Positions 10,991-24,355 are shown, numbered from the stretch's first letter. The stretch: 64,000 nucleotides of DNA from Auriscalpium vulgare (GCA_019915015.1 JAHBBC010000016.1:992001-1056000), one strand, 5' to 3'. The notes: generated by a model not told the origin, from the sequence alone. Numbers and translations: made by a program.

Positions 10991-12928
10991 AAGTAGAGGA
11001 AATACGAGCGTCAGCGATGCACTCTGACTAGACTGTCACAGAGCAGCGGCCCAGCTGCATCACGACGTGACGCTCCTGCCTACATGACATGTTACTCCTT
11101 CAAGCCACTTGCTGCACTCATGCTGTCGGCCAGTGGCTCTGTCTTATTTTACTCCTGGTCTCCCTAAGGCAGAGTATACAGATTCAAACGTTCGCAAGCT
11201 CAGGATCATCTGTTTCACTCTTTTCCTGGATTTGTCCGGTTGTTCGTCCACATTGTCCGCGCCTGCTCATAAGCCTCAATCATGGTCCCGGTCTTTCCAT
11301 TGCCTCCATAGGGCTGGCGGTCGTCTCTGTGGTGCGAGTCTCACGCCGCCTTGGACTTCTTGGCGTTTCTGATTGTACGTTCTTCACAGTGTGCAGATAG
11401 GACTCCTAGCTGACATCTTGGTGATGTCCAAGTCTCTCCGCCATCGCGCATCGAGCATCCCTTCTCGGCCATCCACGGTCCTGAAGGCATAATTGACGGC
11501 TTCGTGTCCTCGTCACACAAACCGTCGGACGTGCTGACAGACGGCTACCTTTTCATGCTCATCAGACACTGCCGGTGAGGCCGGGGATAGCCCCCGCGGT
11601 GCTGTCTGACTCGCACCTTGAGTGCCATATATCAGGCATGCTGTGTTGCTGACTCTCTAGATCTGGGATCTAGCAGGAAGTCCTCTCCTCAATTGGCTGT
11701 CATCCCGCGGTCGCCAGCATTGTGGCGGCTGAAGCTTGAAATCTCGCGCGGTGTGCGGAGGTCAGCGTTTACCTCAGGAAAACTTCTAGCTCTGTCCATT
11801 TCTATGCGATTTCATTGCCATCATCCTTTGTCGCGTGGAAGTTTCTGAACCAAGTAGGCTCCACACCTCGAATGTCGCTTGATCGGGCGTGTGCAACGGC
11901 GGCTCCAGTTTTCCTTTCGCCCCCTCCACTTCTGACTTGTGTCTCCACGCCGCCGAACTTTGCAGTGAGCTTCGCTGTCATCCGTCTTTGCGCAGACGGC
12001 ATTGCCCTCAAAGAAAAGCTCACGCTATAACTACTACGGGCGGAATTCTTTCTCAGCCCTGCTGCGTTCGCTCCTCTTTTACCACAGGGAAGCGTCTCTC
12101 ACAACAGCCTGGCACTTCTGACCTGACCTCATGCTTCCGGCTTAAATGGGCGACTGAAGTTCGTGCTTGGCAGCAGTCCTAGCCATGCGTTTCCCCCGCG
12201 ATCACTCCGACCTAGTCGCCCGTGTGCAACATGCACCGCGGCATGACTTCGCCGGTCTCCATGTGTTTTCTGTCGACTTCCCACCGCATCAGCAACTTGT
12301 TCCCTCGAATGCTCCTATTGAAAGCAAGAGAGGGGAGACGCGTTTCTATTTGGCATCGCATGGAATGATGGAAGACCCGTCCGATTTGGGCGGTGATAGG
12401 TTGCGTTACTACCTGTCTATATTGTGTCTGTAGTGTCGTTACTTGAAGGTCTCGGTGTGATTTTTGCGTTACCGTCTCTGTTATCTCTCGAAACCATGCT
12501 TAACCAGGCTTAACCCGATTTATTCGAAGACATTCACATACGCATATATTGAATGCTCTGAAATCATCCCTCTTGAAACCCATGCCCGACCTTAGACGAG
12601 TGTTACGGTGATTGATGCATCACGCGAAGATGATCGTGCGTCAAAGAACGAGTGTCGGTAAACGATAAAGCTACAAATTGGACTTCTGGTGGTAGACGCA
12701 AAGTACGGCATTCTATGCGAATAAAACTGTACTAACTGTCCATCCCGCAAAGAGTTCCACGTGCAATGCTATGCAATCTATCACAGCAAACCGGCGAGCC
12801 GCCGCCGGCAGGAATTTTCGATACAGGTCAAGTACCTCCCAAACAGCCCCCACAAACCCAGAAGATGCGTATCCAAACACCCAAAAGCATACTAGTAGAA
12901 TCTGAATTACCACCGCGGGCGCGCTGAC
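10991..12928. other. Gene-poor stretch
   Basis: Several ORFs under 105 codons occur on both strands but none has a recognisable motif or splice partners. The stretch 12167-12433 (+) reads somewhat like protein but has no family signature. The last 200 bases before 12929 are the 3' flank of the DUF6533 gene. Confidence 0.4.
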
Positions 12929-14945
12929 TCATACAGCACCGAAGCTGCCTGTCGGCTTGCGATCGAGTGTCTCGACTCCGTAGCCGTTGCCGTTGGAGAA
13001 CGGGAACGAGTGGCTCCCTGACGTGTCGCCCTCGTACTCCGTGCGGACGTGGATCTGCAGGTTCTCGGTTGCGGTAGGGTCGAACGGCGCGTAATTCGAG
13101 CGCCGCGTGCGCGGGGAGGCTGTGGACTTGTGCACCTCGGTGAGCGGGATGTTGTTCTGCGTGCGCTCGAAGAGCTGCGCGGGCCCGTAGACGGTCGTAC
13201 GGAGGTTGAGCGTAATGCGGCAGATGAACACTGTGGTGATGCTGCGGAGGGATGAGCGACGCGAGGGGCAGGATTGTCGGTGGACTTACCATGAGGAGGG
13301 GCTGTAAAGGGGTGGTTATCAGTCAGGTGCTCTGCGCGACTGGAGACATGCACACCACACTCACATGGACGCAATAGCGCGAAGGCCCGTCGGAGCATGC
13401 ATGATCATGATCACCCACATCAGGTTCATCGAGAAGATGGCACTGTCAGCCGTCAACTCCCGTCAGCCTCTACTCGTGCGTGAGTAGCAGTGGAGAGCGC
13501 ACGTACCCGAAGTAGAAGGCACCGTCCCGAATCAACAAGGCAATCAGACCAGGTGAGTTATTGCTTCTCGCCACCTGGTGCCGCCAGAACATGTAAACCG
13601 TCCTCGAGATGGTGAGGAGGAAGATAAGGCTGTCGAAACCCAGCTCCCAGAAAACATACATCGTCGATAGATGGCCGCTGCACACCATGTCAGCATCACA
13701 TCTCGTAGCCTGTCCGCAGGGCCACGCACATCCTCTTTGGAGGCAGATAGATGCAGACTGCCGGCGTCGAACAAATCAGATAACTTCTTCGGTGGTAGAT
13801 AGGGCTTCGACTCACAATGAAACTCGTAATTGTCCAGAGGAAGCGGCGCCGCTGAAAACCCCAAGAGCTTGAGAATGGCGCGGCAACACCACCAAGGCGA
13901 GGTCACTCACGAGTGGCACCCTTCACCGTGTATTGCCATAACCCCGCAGCAGTTTGTGCAGCGAGAACGGTCACAAGCCCGATGAGAATGACCTTATTGC
14001 GGTTGTACAGAGCGTACACTCTGTTGTGGAGAGCATTAGAAGGTTCACAGGCCCAGACTGGAGCGCGGGACTTGCCGGATAAGCATTATGATACCTGGCA
14101 TTATCGACAGCGGCATCGTAATCCCGAGAGGTAGGAACTTCATCCAGTGCGCACACCTGTCATTACAACCGAGAAGAATTGAGACGGGTGCCAGATGGGG
14201 AAGTGGCAGCGGAGTGAGAGCGGGGACATCGGTAAAGTAAGTGAATGTCCTCGGAAATGCGGAGAATGAAGGGGCTTACCGGTCGCGTGTCATCGCAGTC
14301 GAGAAAAAGCCTACGCAAAATTATGCGTCGATGAGCGGCCAGGCACATGACGCCGCTTAGGCAGCGAGGACGTACCAAAGCAGACTATGGCCACTGCGAT
14401 CGGTGCATAGTAACGGATCTGAACGTGGGCGTCCTCAGCAGTGCGCCCCAGGAGCGGCGCTAACAAGACATACGACGAGAAATAGGTAAAGAACTGGAGA
14501 TGAGGCAAGGTGAGATAGGGCAACCTGGAAGTGCCGATGGATACGCACCGAATGTCTTTTTCTTCTTCCATACAGTCTGAATCTGTGTCACAGGGCACAC
14601 ACGGGCACGAGGCGCGGTCAGCATGGCAAGCGTACAAATACGACGTGACCAATTACCTCCGCCGGGAACGTGATGAGGTGGTCATACAGGAGCACCGTGA
14701 GGCCGGCAAGGAAGAAGTACTGGCGTCGAAAAGTCAGTGCGACAGCGCGCGAGTACGACCATCATGAGTTCTGACCTTCCCAACCAGACTGTAATTAGGA
14801 TGAGGGCGTGATCAGCACGGAACGATCATAGAAGAGAACGAACGGCGCACATCTGTTGAAGATTCTTTATGACGGCTGGGGCTACCTCGCCCGGTGCGAT
14901 GTAGGAGGAGGACGCTGACACAAGGCCGTAGGTGTCGAAATCCAT
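12929..14945 (-). CDS. DUF6533-type multispanning membrane protein
   Basis: Large lineage-expanded family of basidiomycete seven-helix proteins of unknown function. The proposed start at 14945 gives MDFDTYGLVSASSSYI. Short exons then yield the family signature YFFLAGLTVLLYDHLITFP, followed by AEIQTVWKKKK. Further exons encode IRYYAPIAVAIVCF, CAHWMKFLPLGITMPL, LYNRNKVILIGLVTVLAAQT, FWELGFDSLIFLLTISRTVY, RDGAFYFGAIFSMNLMWVIM and FICRITLNLRTTVYGPAQL, the usual order for the family. The polar tail ends GYGVETLDRKPTGSFGAV. About ten exons are needed, one intron being only some 40 nt, so the detailed model is uncertain. TATA-like bases near 15145 (minus strand) could serve as promoter. Confidence 0.7.
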
Positions 14946-17900
14946 GGCGGGCTAGTCTGGGGGCTTCGCGCGGAAGCGCTGGTCTGGAGGTCTTTGTAGA
15001 TGCAGCTTCACCGGCGCCTTTTCCTGCAAGTCAATACAGGCGGCAAGCTGGTCCACCAGCGTGCAGAGTGACACAAAAGAGGGTTACGGGATGGGGAGGA
15101 GCGAACTCTTGGCGCAGGAACGTACTAGTGACATAGCCGATGTATACTTATAGTCGGGGATTGCGACCTGGGCGCGTAGGGATAGTCCGAAGAATTTCGG
15201 GAAGCGCGAGGGGAAACGCACAGCAGTGCCATGTAGCGACAAGGCGAACCCCTCGAAGTGGAGATCTCCGCTCGCACGGTGCGCTTGTACGAGAGCAAGA
15301 GTTTGGGCAGCACGCGATGCGGACAGCCAAGCGTGAGACTCGAGATCTGCGATTGCGTTTGCCGCTGTAACTGCCCGTGCAGGTCCGGAAGCAGGACTGA
15401 GCAGGGTTACAGCCTGATGAGATGAATTTGATCTCATTCAGCAGTCTCTAGGCAGACCGCGCGCCAGACATGGCCTCCATACTCCGGGCGAGACGGCGCC
15501 TGGGAGTAGCCGGAGGTGCGGGCCAGGCGCGTTGCGGACAGGCATTCCCCAGAATCCTGTCGAGAGGCATTGTGAGAGAGGCATCCCACTTTGCTTGCCA
15601 AGGACGCCACAAAGCTGCCGATCTGAGGCTGACGAGGAACTCAGCGATGTCTCGGTAACAGTTGGCAGCACCGCGTGGGCAGGGACATCTGCAGGAGAGG
15701 AGCGCTTGCGAAGAGTAGTGGTAGCGCTGCAAGAGCAACCGCGCCGCTGCGCCTTCCGCTTTGGGGATTCACTGGCCGGCCGGCCGGTGAGGCCGAATTT
15801 CTCATTCAATGCCATAGTGACTAATAATAGAGCGCATGGCGACACTCGAGTGTCGAACCTACCTGGTCGGCGTTCTGTTTAGAGGATTTTATCCAAATCG
15901 AAGGTATGCGACGAGAGGCAACGAGGCGGCCATGTCGGCGATCCAGGCTCGGGACGAGGACCCCGCAAATCGAGTCTCAGCGGCCAGCACACTCTAAACT
16001 TCGCCTTCTCCGTCATCAATCTCGATACACTTCGTCAAGCGTTGAATGTCGAATTCCACCCTTTTTTCCACCTCGATTGGCCGCGCTCGCAACCGCCCGA
16101 CGCCTTCCGACGCCTGCGTTCAAAAGTCGCTCAAACTCGTAATGTCGTTCACTGACTCGCTTAACAGAAGCTTTCTTCAGTCATGGTGAAACAGGATGCA
16201 CTCTGCTCTGACTCTCAGCACCTTGTGGTCGTTTCCAGGACCAGATGCTTCGCAGCCGCCCTCATGGCCTAGAAACTCAGTCTACCCGTCTACGCGTCGC
16301 CGTCATGCGGTCCTCGGCTTCTCTGCGCAAATCTCGGGAGCATCGACATCAAGCATCGACATCATACGGCACAATGTACGCGCAAATTCTCAGCGTCAAC
16401 CCTAAATCTCATCTGCACTCCGTGCTCGTCAGCGATGGTCGTGACAGCACTGCCTGTGGATGCCTCTGTCGACGCACTGCTGCTCATTTTGCGACGCCTA
16501 GCGCACAGCGAAGTGCTAAGCCCCTCATCGTGCTCGCTATAATTCCAGACGGTCTTCTTCAGCGCGCTCCTTCCCAACTCCGCCAATATGTCCCCGCGCC
16601 TGAAAACGCGCTCACAGTCCGCACCCTCGTTCCTGCTGTGCCCATCAATTGCCCGCACCTGCAGGCATCTCGGTTCCATCTAGTACTACCCTGTTAGAAG
16701 TGGACGCGAGTGCCCGCCATCCAGGCTCCCAGAGACCGGACCTGGATCACATTCGCCTATTCCGGCGATGCGCAAGTCCCCCGAGGAAAGGAAATTTATA
16801 CAAAGACACACAAACACAGTGGAGGTGCTTACTTTGACTGGCTATGGAGGGGTTAAGCGTTGCCAGTTGGCCCCGAGTCCCCGAGCTTGGCCGCTATCGG
16901 GGTGCGGGCCATTCGGAGATCTCGGCAGGCTCGCCTACTACTACTGCGTAGTCTGATCTTGGGCCTGGAATCCTTTCACAGTCACTCCACGACGTCGGTG
17001 GTCGGCTAGGAATTGCGCTAGGTACGCGACTCCGTTCCCGTTGACCGGCCCCGATCTCAGCAGGAAAATATGGCATTGTATTCTCGGTAAACAAAGCAGT
17101 GCGGGCGGTTGGCAAGGCTCCCTGCAGGGATCTCATGCATGTCTGGGTCCGTCTGGGTGCAATTGCGCGGTGGAACACCAGCAGGCGCATCGAGGCGCAT
17201 CGGCGGGCGGACCTGCGGGGAGAATCGTCGTGGCGTTTGCCTTGTGGCGGAACTGAGGTGGGCGGGCTAGCAGACTGCGTGCATGGTGCGTCCGCCACGG
17301 TGTCGGGTCCATTCTGCGCTGAGAAGCCAACATCTTCAGCTCTGGGCCACGCAGAACCATTTCGCGTCTCATTTTCCATCCGGGGGACCCCAGTCGCTGT
17401 CACGAGCTTCGCTGATGGCCTGTAGCACGGTGCGCACCGCGATCACGTTCTGAAGAACCCTAGTGACGGCATCCTCAAATCACAGCGCCTCTCTGCAAGC
17501 GCCGCGCTCACGCACTCGCGTCAAGCTCGAGAGTCGACATGCCAAGGCAGGTTGGATCTGTCATGACGGCCACACGTCCAATATACGCGGGAGATAAACT
17601 TGCGGACGGGACATCGTGGCTGCTGGCTATGCCACGGCGTTTACGGTGCCCCCAGGAAAAGAGCCGCTCTCGCTGATAGCAAAAACTGCATAGAACGCAC
17701 CCGGTATCTCACTGCTTCCGGGAATTTTTGTCTGCTCGCTGTGGGCGCTGAATCACCGGCGCAAGCGGCTCCCGTGGTACATGTGCAGCGGCGAGAGCGG
17801 CCTGCTGAGCCCGCAACCGTCAATCGCCCCACCTCCCGCAGAACCAACAACTCCGTGCATCCTCGTGCTCTTGCTTCCAGCTCATCAGCATCAACAAACC

Positions 17901-19432
17901 TTCTGTCAATTTTGCTCCCGACGCCACACCTTGCCATAAACTCACGTCTTGTCGCACCCGCCACAGAGAACTGATGGCTATGTCAGTATCTGGCATCCCT
18001 CTGACCCACACGGTGACATCCTCTCCACAGCGTACTTGTTCTCAATGTCAAGCTTTCGAGTTACAGAGTGGCAGCAGCGGGCAGACGAAGCTTCTCGGCC
18101 GGCACACGCGCGACCCGCAGGCGCCTCAGGCCCGTTCTCAAGCACATGCACATGCCGTTACGCTTTTCGGTTTCCCGCCGAGACGCGATAAGGCCCCGTT
18201 ATTCTGCCTGCCTGCGTGTCCGTAACCTTCACTCGGACCCTTTTCGCGGGCCAGGCGTACTTACACCCAGTCCAGAGACTACCCTCGGTTGCGATACGTT
18301 CCTAACGTGGCCGGGAACGTGACCGCCGTATTGCGGGCGCATCAGATGTCGTCAAGCTGCGCAGTCATCCCGTCGGATCCTCAGGAAGTCGAGGGTCGGT
18401 TTGGTCCCTCTCCCCGCCCGTGCTGCGCAGCCTAGGGTAAGCTCCTTGCGCCGCCTGAGGTCAGGCTGGCCTGACACCCGACATCGCAGGCAGCCGGGAT
18501 CTTCGCTTCAGATGCTTCCCATGAAATACCGGTCGCAAACTCTGATCGCCACCCAATTCACGGAATGTCGTACACCTACGCGGAACTAATGGGCGGTTAT
18601 GGGCGGCCACCGCATTATCTCTCAATTTTCCCAGTTCAAGTCGCGGGCTCAGGCACCGAAGTTTTTTCCACACATTGTTCTCCCATGACATACTGCAGTA
18701 CAGTAATATTCAGGACCTACCTGTGCTTCTCCAGGGGCGGTGGGAGTGCTGAGTGGCTGAGAGAAGCTGAGAGCCTCGGACTGCGGCTCTAATGCGATTA
18801 TGACATGGCCTTTCTTGCCTGTGTGCGCAATTTGTGCGGCGTGATTGTGTGCGTGGTTCTGCTGGGAACTGTGGGGCGGGACGCTGTAGTCCTCTGTAGC
18901 CCCGTCGCGGCGACACCAGCACGTCGTAATCCGAGGGCTTCGAATTCGCCCGCTCACCCGAATATCTTGCGCTTCATTTAAACGAGTCCAAATGGCTTTA
19001 GCAGTCGACGCACGGTATCGTCGCATTTCATCAAGGGACTCGAAGACACTGATAACATTTCGTAAGTCATCGTGCGGTGCATGTACATGGTCTATGATGA
19101 AGCTCGTCAAGCCAGTACGTAAGGGAGAATGCAATCCAGATAACCCGAGGATACGTCGGAAGTGTCTATGTCGTATGCTTTTGAACAGTACTATCGTATC
19201 CGAATTGTATGTAGTAGTCGACCGACGCGCCGACGTCCTGCCTTCGGCTAGAGAGGGAAAAGGTGAACGGGCGACGCTATTAACAGAGAGATGATGACCA
19301 ACAATAAATGGAAACTAATAAACAGACCCAAGGTATCCAAGAAAACCCACTACTCAACATCCCGATACCGATGTATAACTCTATCTGCATGCATGCGACG
19401 ACACTCACTCGGCGAGATATGAAAAGACACGA
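14946..19432. other. 4.5-kb gene-poor region
   Basis: After the 5' flank of the DUF6533 gene I find no supported gene. The minus ORFs at 15084-15437 and 15438-15845 lack family motifs. From 15.9 to 19.3 kb ORFs are short on all frames with no splice logic. A self-complementary run of alternating GGCC units lies at about 15774-15787. No terminal repeats or transposase motifs were seen. Confidence 0.45.
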
Positions 19433-21659
19433 TCAGAGCGTGAACTCGAAGCGCGGGTGGCGATCGCCCAAACGGCGACGCTCCTCCTTCGAGTCCCACT
19501 CGCCTGGGCCGGTGCCGGCGCCATGCTCAGCTAGCAAGCGCGCGACCTCCGCATGCTTCTGCGTATTGCGCCACTTGAGGTACACGATCGCGATGGCAGA
19601 GAACAGCGCCATCCCGAGGGAGAACGCCAGGTTGATGCACGTCGCGGTGTGGAAGCGCGGCGGCGTCGTGAAAAGCCATGTCGACACGATACCGCCGGTG
19701 TTGGTGCTCACGAAGGAAAGCGCGACGGCAGTCGCGCGGCGGTAGTGGGGCTGCACGTTGTTCGCGTTCCAAGTGGAGAGGCAGGGTGCGATGCAGTAAA
19801 CGCCGATGATCTGCAGGTAGAGCGCGGCGTAGTCGGCATGCTTATGCGCGGTACCTGGGAACGGGGGTGCGATCAGCGTGGGATGGCGCAGGGCGCGAAT
19901 CGGAAAGGTGCGTACCGAGGAAGATGGCATATCCAGTCGCGGCGAGAAGTGAGCATGCGATCGTCATGAGACCACGGCTCTTGTACTTGTCGCACAAGTA
20001 GGCGGCGGCAATGCTGATCACGAATGAGCATGCGTATGGCGGAACCTGGAGGCGCGATCAATGACCAATCATGTCAGCATGGCGGAAGGAGCTTACGGTC
20101 AAGAGCTGGCTGTGATTGGGAGAATGTCCAAGGGCATTCACGATCGTGGGCGAGCTGAAAAGGCGGGAATTCACTTCGTGCGCGCAATACAGTGATCAGC
20201 ATATACTCACAAGTTAGCGAGACCGAAGAGCTATCGCAGGACCATCAATCAGTTGGGAAAATCAAGCAGAGCTCAGCTAAGCTTACCGTGACACCGCTGA
20301 AGAACAGAGGGATGCACAGAAGAAGAGTATGCGGGGCGTTGATGAAAACGCTGCCGACCTCGCTCCAACTGAAAATTTCCTGGCCCTCGCCGTCACTATC
20401 GTTGTCGCCGCTCCAATCGTCCGCAAGGGACTGCATGTAGACGCTCTTCTCGTGTTCCGTGAGCCAGTTGATGTCCCTCGGGGTGGCGGGGAGGAAGAAG
20501 AGGGTTGCAAGTCCGAAGGCGGAGGTGAAAGCGCCCTCCTGCAGATTCAATGAGTGCAGCCCAATGCGGAGCAAAGGACAAAAGACACCCACAATGATGA
20601 AGATCCATGCCCATCCCGCCAGATGGCGCTTGCCATGCAAATTCTGGATGGCAGCGGCGAGAAGACCGGAGAAAGCGCCCGCGAGGGAGGTCGAGCTGAA
20701 CATCATGGCGAATCGGAATTGCATGCCGTGACGCTTGTAGAAAGACGAAAGGTACAGGACGATGCCCGGGAACAGACCACCTTCATGAACGCATTAGCCT
20801 CTAGAACAAGGATGATAGGCAGGAGCATTACCTTCGAGGGCACCGAGGAAAAAGCGTGTGATAAGAAGACTGTGGTAGGTCTTGACAGCACCTAGCACGA
20901 GGGCGCAATCGATGAGTGACATCGTAGCTAGGTGGATGGCAGGGGAGACGGACCTTGAGCAGCGCAGACCGCACCCCAAAGGATGACCATGATGGGCAGT
21001 GTCCGGTTCGCGCCCAGGCGCTTCATCAGCAGGTTCATGGGAAGCTCCATCAGGATGTAAGGTACGCTAGAAGTGTGAATGGGGTGAGCATCGAGTGACA
21101 TGGAACCGGGGCCACGACGTGCCAAGGGGCGGAGTAGCGCGTCCTGGGATAACTAGCGGATGGGGAGTTGTGACTTACTAGGTAATGGTGAGAGCAACCG
21201 AGAACTGATGAGGAGACATCTTGAGGTCCTTGGTGAGACCTGCGATCTTCGCGTTACCGATGTTTCTGTGACAGAATATGAGCGCATGTCCTGGCACGCG
21301 GAGAGGCTGCACTTACGATCGGTCCTATCATACGGGTTGGCTCGGGATGAGCGCAGAGCATACAGAGAGAGGCAGTACGTACGAGGAAAGACAACAGGTC
21401 TGCCGAGCAGTAGGTGAGCTATGGTGCATGAACGATGAGAAAGAGTATACTTACAGTACATGCCGACCAGTGGAATGACAACGATGTCAATCTTGAAAGC
21501 CGCACGGCGCGCCGCAGCATCATCTACGGTGAGCGCCTCTGCGTGGCCGAGGTCGGATCCCTTTTCGCGCAAGCTGGGGACATGGGAGGAGCCGGGCCTG
21601 CTGCCGTCCTTCGCGATGGAGGGGGAGCGAGAGCCGGGTTTGTCTGTGGGTGAGCTCAT
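19433..21659 (-). CDS. Major facilitator transporter, Dal5/Tna1 (anion:cation symporter) type
   Basis: Plasma-membrane proton symporter of the family that takes up allantoate, nicotinate and similar organic anions in fungi. The start at 21659 (MSSPTDKPGSRSP) precedes a Ser/Pro-rich N-tail, then AAFKIDIVVIPLVGMY (helix 1). Spliced exons give NIGNAKIAGLTKDLK, TYVPYILMELPMNLLMKRLGANRTLPIMVILWG, LLITRFFLGALEGGLFPG, and WAWIFIIEGAFTSAFGLATLFFLP, with the family-typical I-E-G-x-x-T core. C-terminal exons carry STWNANNVQPHYRRATAVA and TNTGGIVSTWLF, then the tail ending RHPRFEFTL. About nine or ten introns, including a stop-free one after WIFII. It looks intact; the substrate cannot be told from sequence. 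Confidence 0.9.
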
Positions 21660-23405
21660 GGTGAATAAAAGGAAGAAGGGACGGGGCGCCTGGGAGTGCG
21701 CGGCGGGTCGAGGGGAAAGATGGGACCGGGGGACATGTTCGGGAAAGTGGAGGGTACTTGAGCAAGAGCAAGAGAGGGCTGCACGTGACTGCATTCTCTC
21801 GCGCTCTTTAGGCCCGGCGACCGGCAGCCGGGCGCAGATCCACGGGGGCCGATGGCGGGGACCCGGGGGACCGCTCGCTTGTCGTCGTCCGCTTCGCCTC
21901 CCTGCCAGTGCGCGCGAGTGTCTACAGTCTGATCGACGGACCGTTTCAATGCAGATGCACGCCTCGTGCCCGCCGCCGTGTGCTACACATCTTCGCAAAC
22001 TCCCAGCTGCATCCCAGCATGCTCGCAGCCGATCATCACAATCTGCAAAATCTCCTGCGCTTGTTCCACGATTGTACCCACTTTCACAGAAGGCTGCTCT
22101 TTGTGGCGGCGACTCCCTCCACGAGCCCTCCTCGTACGTACCCCCCAATGTAAACGGGATCCGCATCTACCGCCCCCTTGACTTGGCACCCACGCCTCAC
22201 CATCCATTGCTGCCGCCGCCGCACCGCCCTCAGCTCCCACCTGCACCCCGGCCAGCCTTCTGACATCCCTTCATCATGCCGATGGCCGGACTGGAACCCA
22301 GGCGTTCGCGATTGCCGAGACATAGAATGCGGAGGCCCGCCCGCGACACATGTCTGGCAGGCGAAAAATATCACTGAACCTTCTCTCCGGCCATGAGGCT
22401 TCTGCTACGCGCTGTCCAGGCACTCCCACTAATGGCTACCCTGCTCGCGAGACGTTCCACCGCTAGAATCAACCCTAGATATACGCGGTTTCTCATTCAC
22501 GGGCTTACGCGGGCAGCAACCCTTCGCTGACCCTCCATTATAATATTCGACTCAACGCCATCTAGCCCTCTCACATCGTACGTATTGACTCCTTGCTTGT
22601 TGCCTGCCAGCCCTGATATCTGCTCTGATAGCCCTTCCCGACCGCGTCGCGTCCGGGAAGGGCTCGGCTGTCTGTCTGCAACTACTCTGAGCCGCTGTGG
22701 GTCGACGGGGCCAGCATCTGTCTGTCTTCTCCGCAACTCATTCCACGAACGCCACCCCTTCATATATCAACCTATGTCATAGTCATCCCATCTCGCCCAG
22801 TCACAACGCCGCAACCAGCTTGGAACCTCTTTGCTGCGTCCCACGCCATGCCCTCCGCTGTGGTCAATGTATCGCCCGGTGCGCTCACAGATCGGGCCCC
22901 GCACGTGCCTGGCGCCGACGCCGGCCACAGATGTGCGGCGCCGCACTTCCACCCACGGCGGCGGCGGGCCCGGATGCCAACGGTGATGGAGCTCTGACGT
23001 TCCCCTTGCCGACATCCTGCGGCAGCGGAGTCCGCCGACGTTCTGCGACTCGTCTTCTCTTGTCGTCATGTACGCCGACGTGTACGTCATACACTGCGAT
23101 CCGCGCTCCCGAATGCGTGCGGCGTGCGCCGACGTGCACGTGCTGCTCATGCGCCGACGCACGCGATGTGCCCGCCGGTCGAAACTCTCCAGCTATGCGA
23201 CTCCCCGCACACCGCCGCCGAACCCCGCTCACACAACAAACGCCACCTAGCCACAGGCTTTCTCAATCGAAAACAGAACAGTTGCTGAAACAAAACAGGA
23301 TGCTGCAGAATGGAAATCGCATACATTGTCATACATCATAGATGGTCATATACTTCATGTCCTCGGACGCGGACGCCCGCCCTTCTTCCCCGCAAATAAC
23401 GACGG
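21660..23405. other. Intergenic region between the Dal5-type and Gag-like genes
   Basis: The first few hundred bases are the upstream region of the minus-strand transporter. The long plus ORFs (21460-22263, 22697-23341) are arginine-, cysteine- and serine-rich shadow frames without motifs. No gene supported. Confidence 0.45.
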
Positions 23406-24251
23406 TCAACACAAATGGCATCGCGACGTCGACACGCCCCTATGCGGACGCGAAGCCTCAAGCCAAGATTCTGAGAACACGTTCCGCGCACGCGACTGTG
23501 CCTCTTCGACCGCCTGCGCGCGCTCGCCCTCCCTGAGCCCGCATATCCCGTCCCGAAAGTACTCGCTGACACTGTGCTCGCAGAGATCCCCGTTCTGCCA
23601 CAGCCAGCCCGCGACCTCCACGAACGCGTCCAGATACGCCGCACGCTCCGAGTCTGCCTTAGCGCGCGATGCTGCCTTGAAGTCCGCGACGAGCGCCGCG
23701 AGCTTGCGCTCGCGGTATTTGCGCGGACGGCTCTCCCCGAGGTGAAACATGCAGATCTGCTCTTTCAAGTCCGCGTACGACATGGGGCCGTCGCCGCTGC
23801 GCCCGACGAGCGTCGGATCCGTCCACTGCACGCGGGTTCTCGGCGGCACGTACGCCAGCATACACGCCGCGCGCTCGCCCTCTGGGAGCCCGCGCATGTC
23901 CGCGAGCTTCTCGAAGGTATGGAAGAACGGGTAGAGGCTCAGCGCGTCGTCGTCGAAGGTCGGCGCCCGCGGCCCACTGCAGCATGCGAGGCCGCGCTGC
24001 TTCGGCAGGCACTGGTGTGGCGCGGCCAGGCTAGAGGAGCTAGCGTGGCCCGGGAGCTTGTCAGCGCTGCACGAGCATGTTTCGCCGTCGAGTTCCTCTT
24101 GAAGAGTGTTTGGCTTGACGTTGGGTGTGGCGGCTGCCGCAGCGGGCTGTTGGATGCATACGAGGGAGAGGGGAGAGGGGAAGGCGTCCGTTTTGCCAGG
24201 CGAGAAGTAATGACCCTGCGGCCAGTCGATGTTGAAAGTAATCGCCAGCAT
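23406..24251 (-). CDS. Solo Gag-like (retrotransposon capsid-derived) protein
   Basis: Single-exon ORF of 281 codons. Residues about 90-180 resemble the capsid-type Gag domain common in basidiomycete LTR elements: FFHTFEKLADMRGLPEGER, then ACMLAYVPPRTRVQW, and MSYADLKEQICMFHLGESR, matching the pattern of a helix pair, a column of W-ending segments and the LYPGAE-like turn (here MFHLGE), then RKYRERKLAALVADFK. No protease, reverse transcriptase, integrase or LTR is seen nearby. The N-terminal third is Ser/Pro/Ala- and Cys-rich; the C-terminus continues with acidic helices (VAGWLWQNGDLCEHSV). A TATA box on the same strand (TTATAAAA at 24348-24355) lies about 100 bp upstream of the ATG, which supports a host-like gene. 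It may be domesticated or a relic. The domain call is by remembered pattern. Confidence 0.5.
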   Translation of the reverse strand: MLAITFNIDWPQGHYFSPGKTDAFPSPLSLVCIQQPAAAAATPNVKPNTLQEELDGETCSCSADKLPGHASSSSLAAPHQCLPKQRGLACCSGPRAPTFDDDALSLYPFFHTFEKLADMRGLPEGERAACMLAYVPPRTRVQWTDPTLVGRSGDGPMSYADLKEQICMFHLGESRPRKYRERKLAALVADFKAASRAKADSERAAYLDAFVEVAGWLWQNGDLCEHSVSEYFRDGICGLREGERAQAVEEAQSRARNVFSESWLEASRPHRGVSTSRCHLC

Positions 24252-24347
24252 GTTGCGTTATGGCAAGGGATAATAAGCTCGAGAGGAGATGTGCGAAGAT
24301 AGTAGACTTGTGGAAGTCGATGACCTTGTGGTGGTGGGTGCGCACGG

Positions 24348-24355
24348 TTTTATAA
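24348..24355 (-). promoter_or_regulatory. TATA box of the Gag-like gene
   Basis: Minus-strand TTATAAAA about 97 bp upstream of the ATG at 24251, followed by a CA/CT-rich leader. Confidence 0.5.

Noticed and set aside
15438..15845. Minus-strand ORFs at 15.1-15.8 kb as genes
   Set aside because: No motif, no splice partners; they lie in the upstream region of the DUF6533 gene.
21460..22263. 267-codon plus-strand ORF
   Set aside because: Overlaps the start and leader of the Dal5-type gene on the other strand; Arg/Ser-rich without motifs.
22697..23341. 214-codon plus-strand ORF
   Set aside because: Low-complexity, cysteine- and arginine-rich, no domain, no splice or promoter support.
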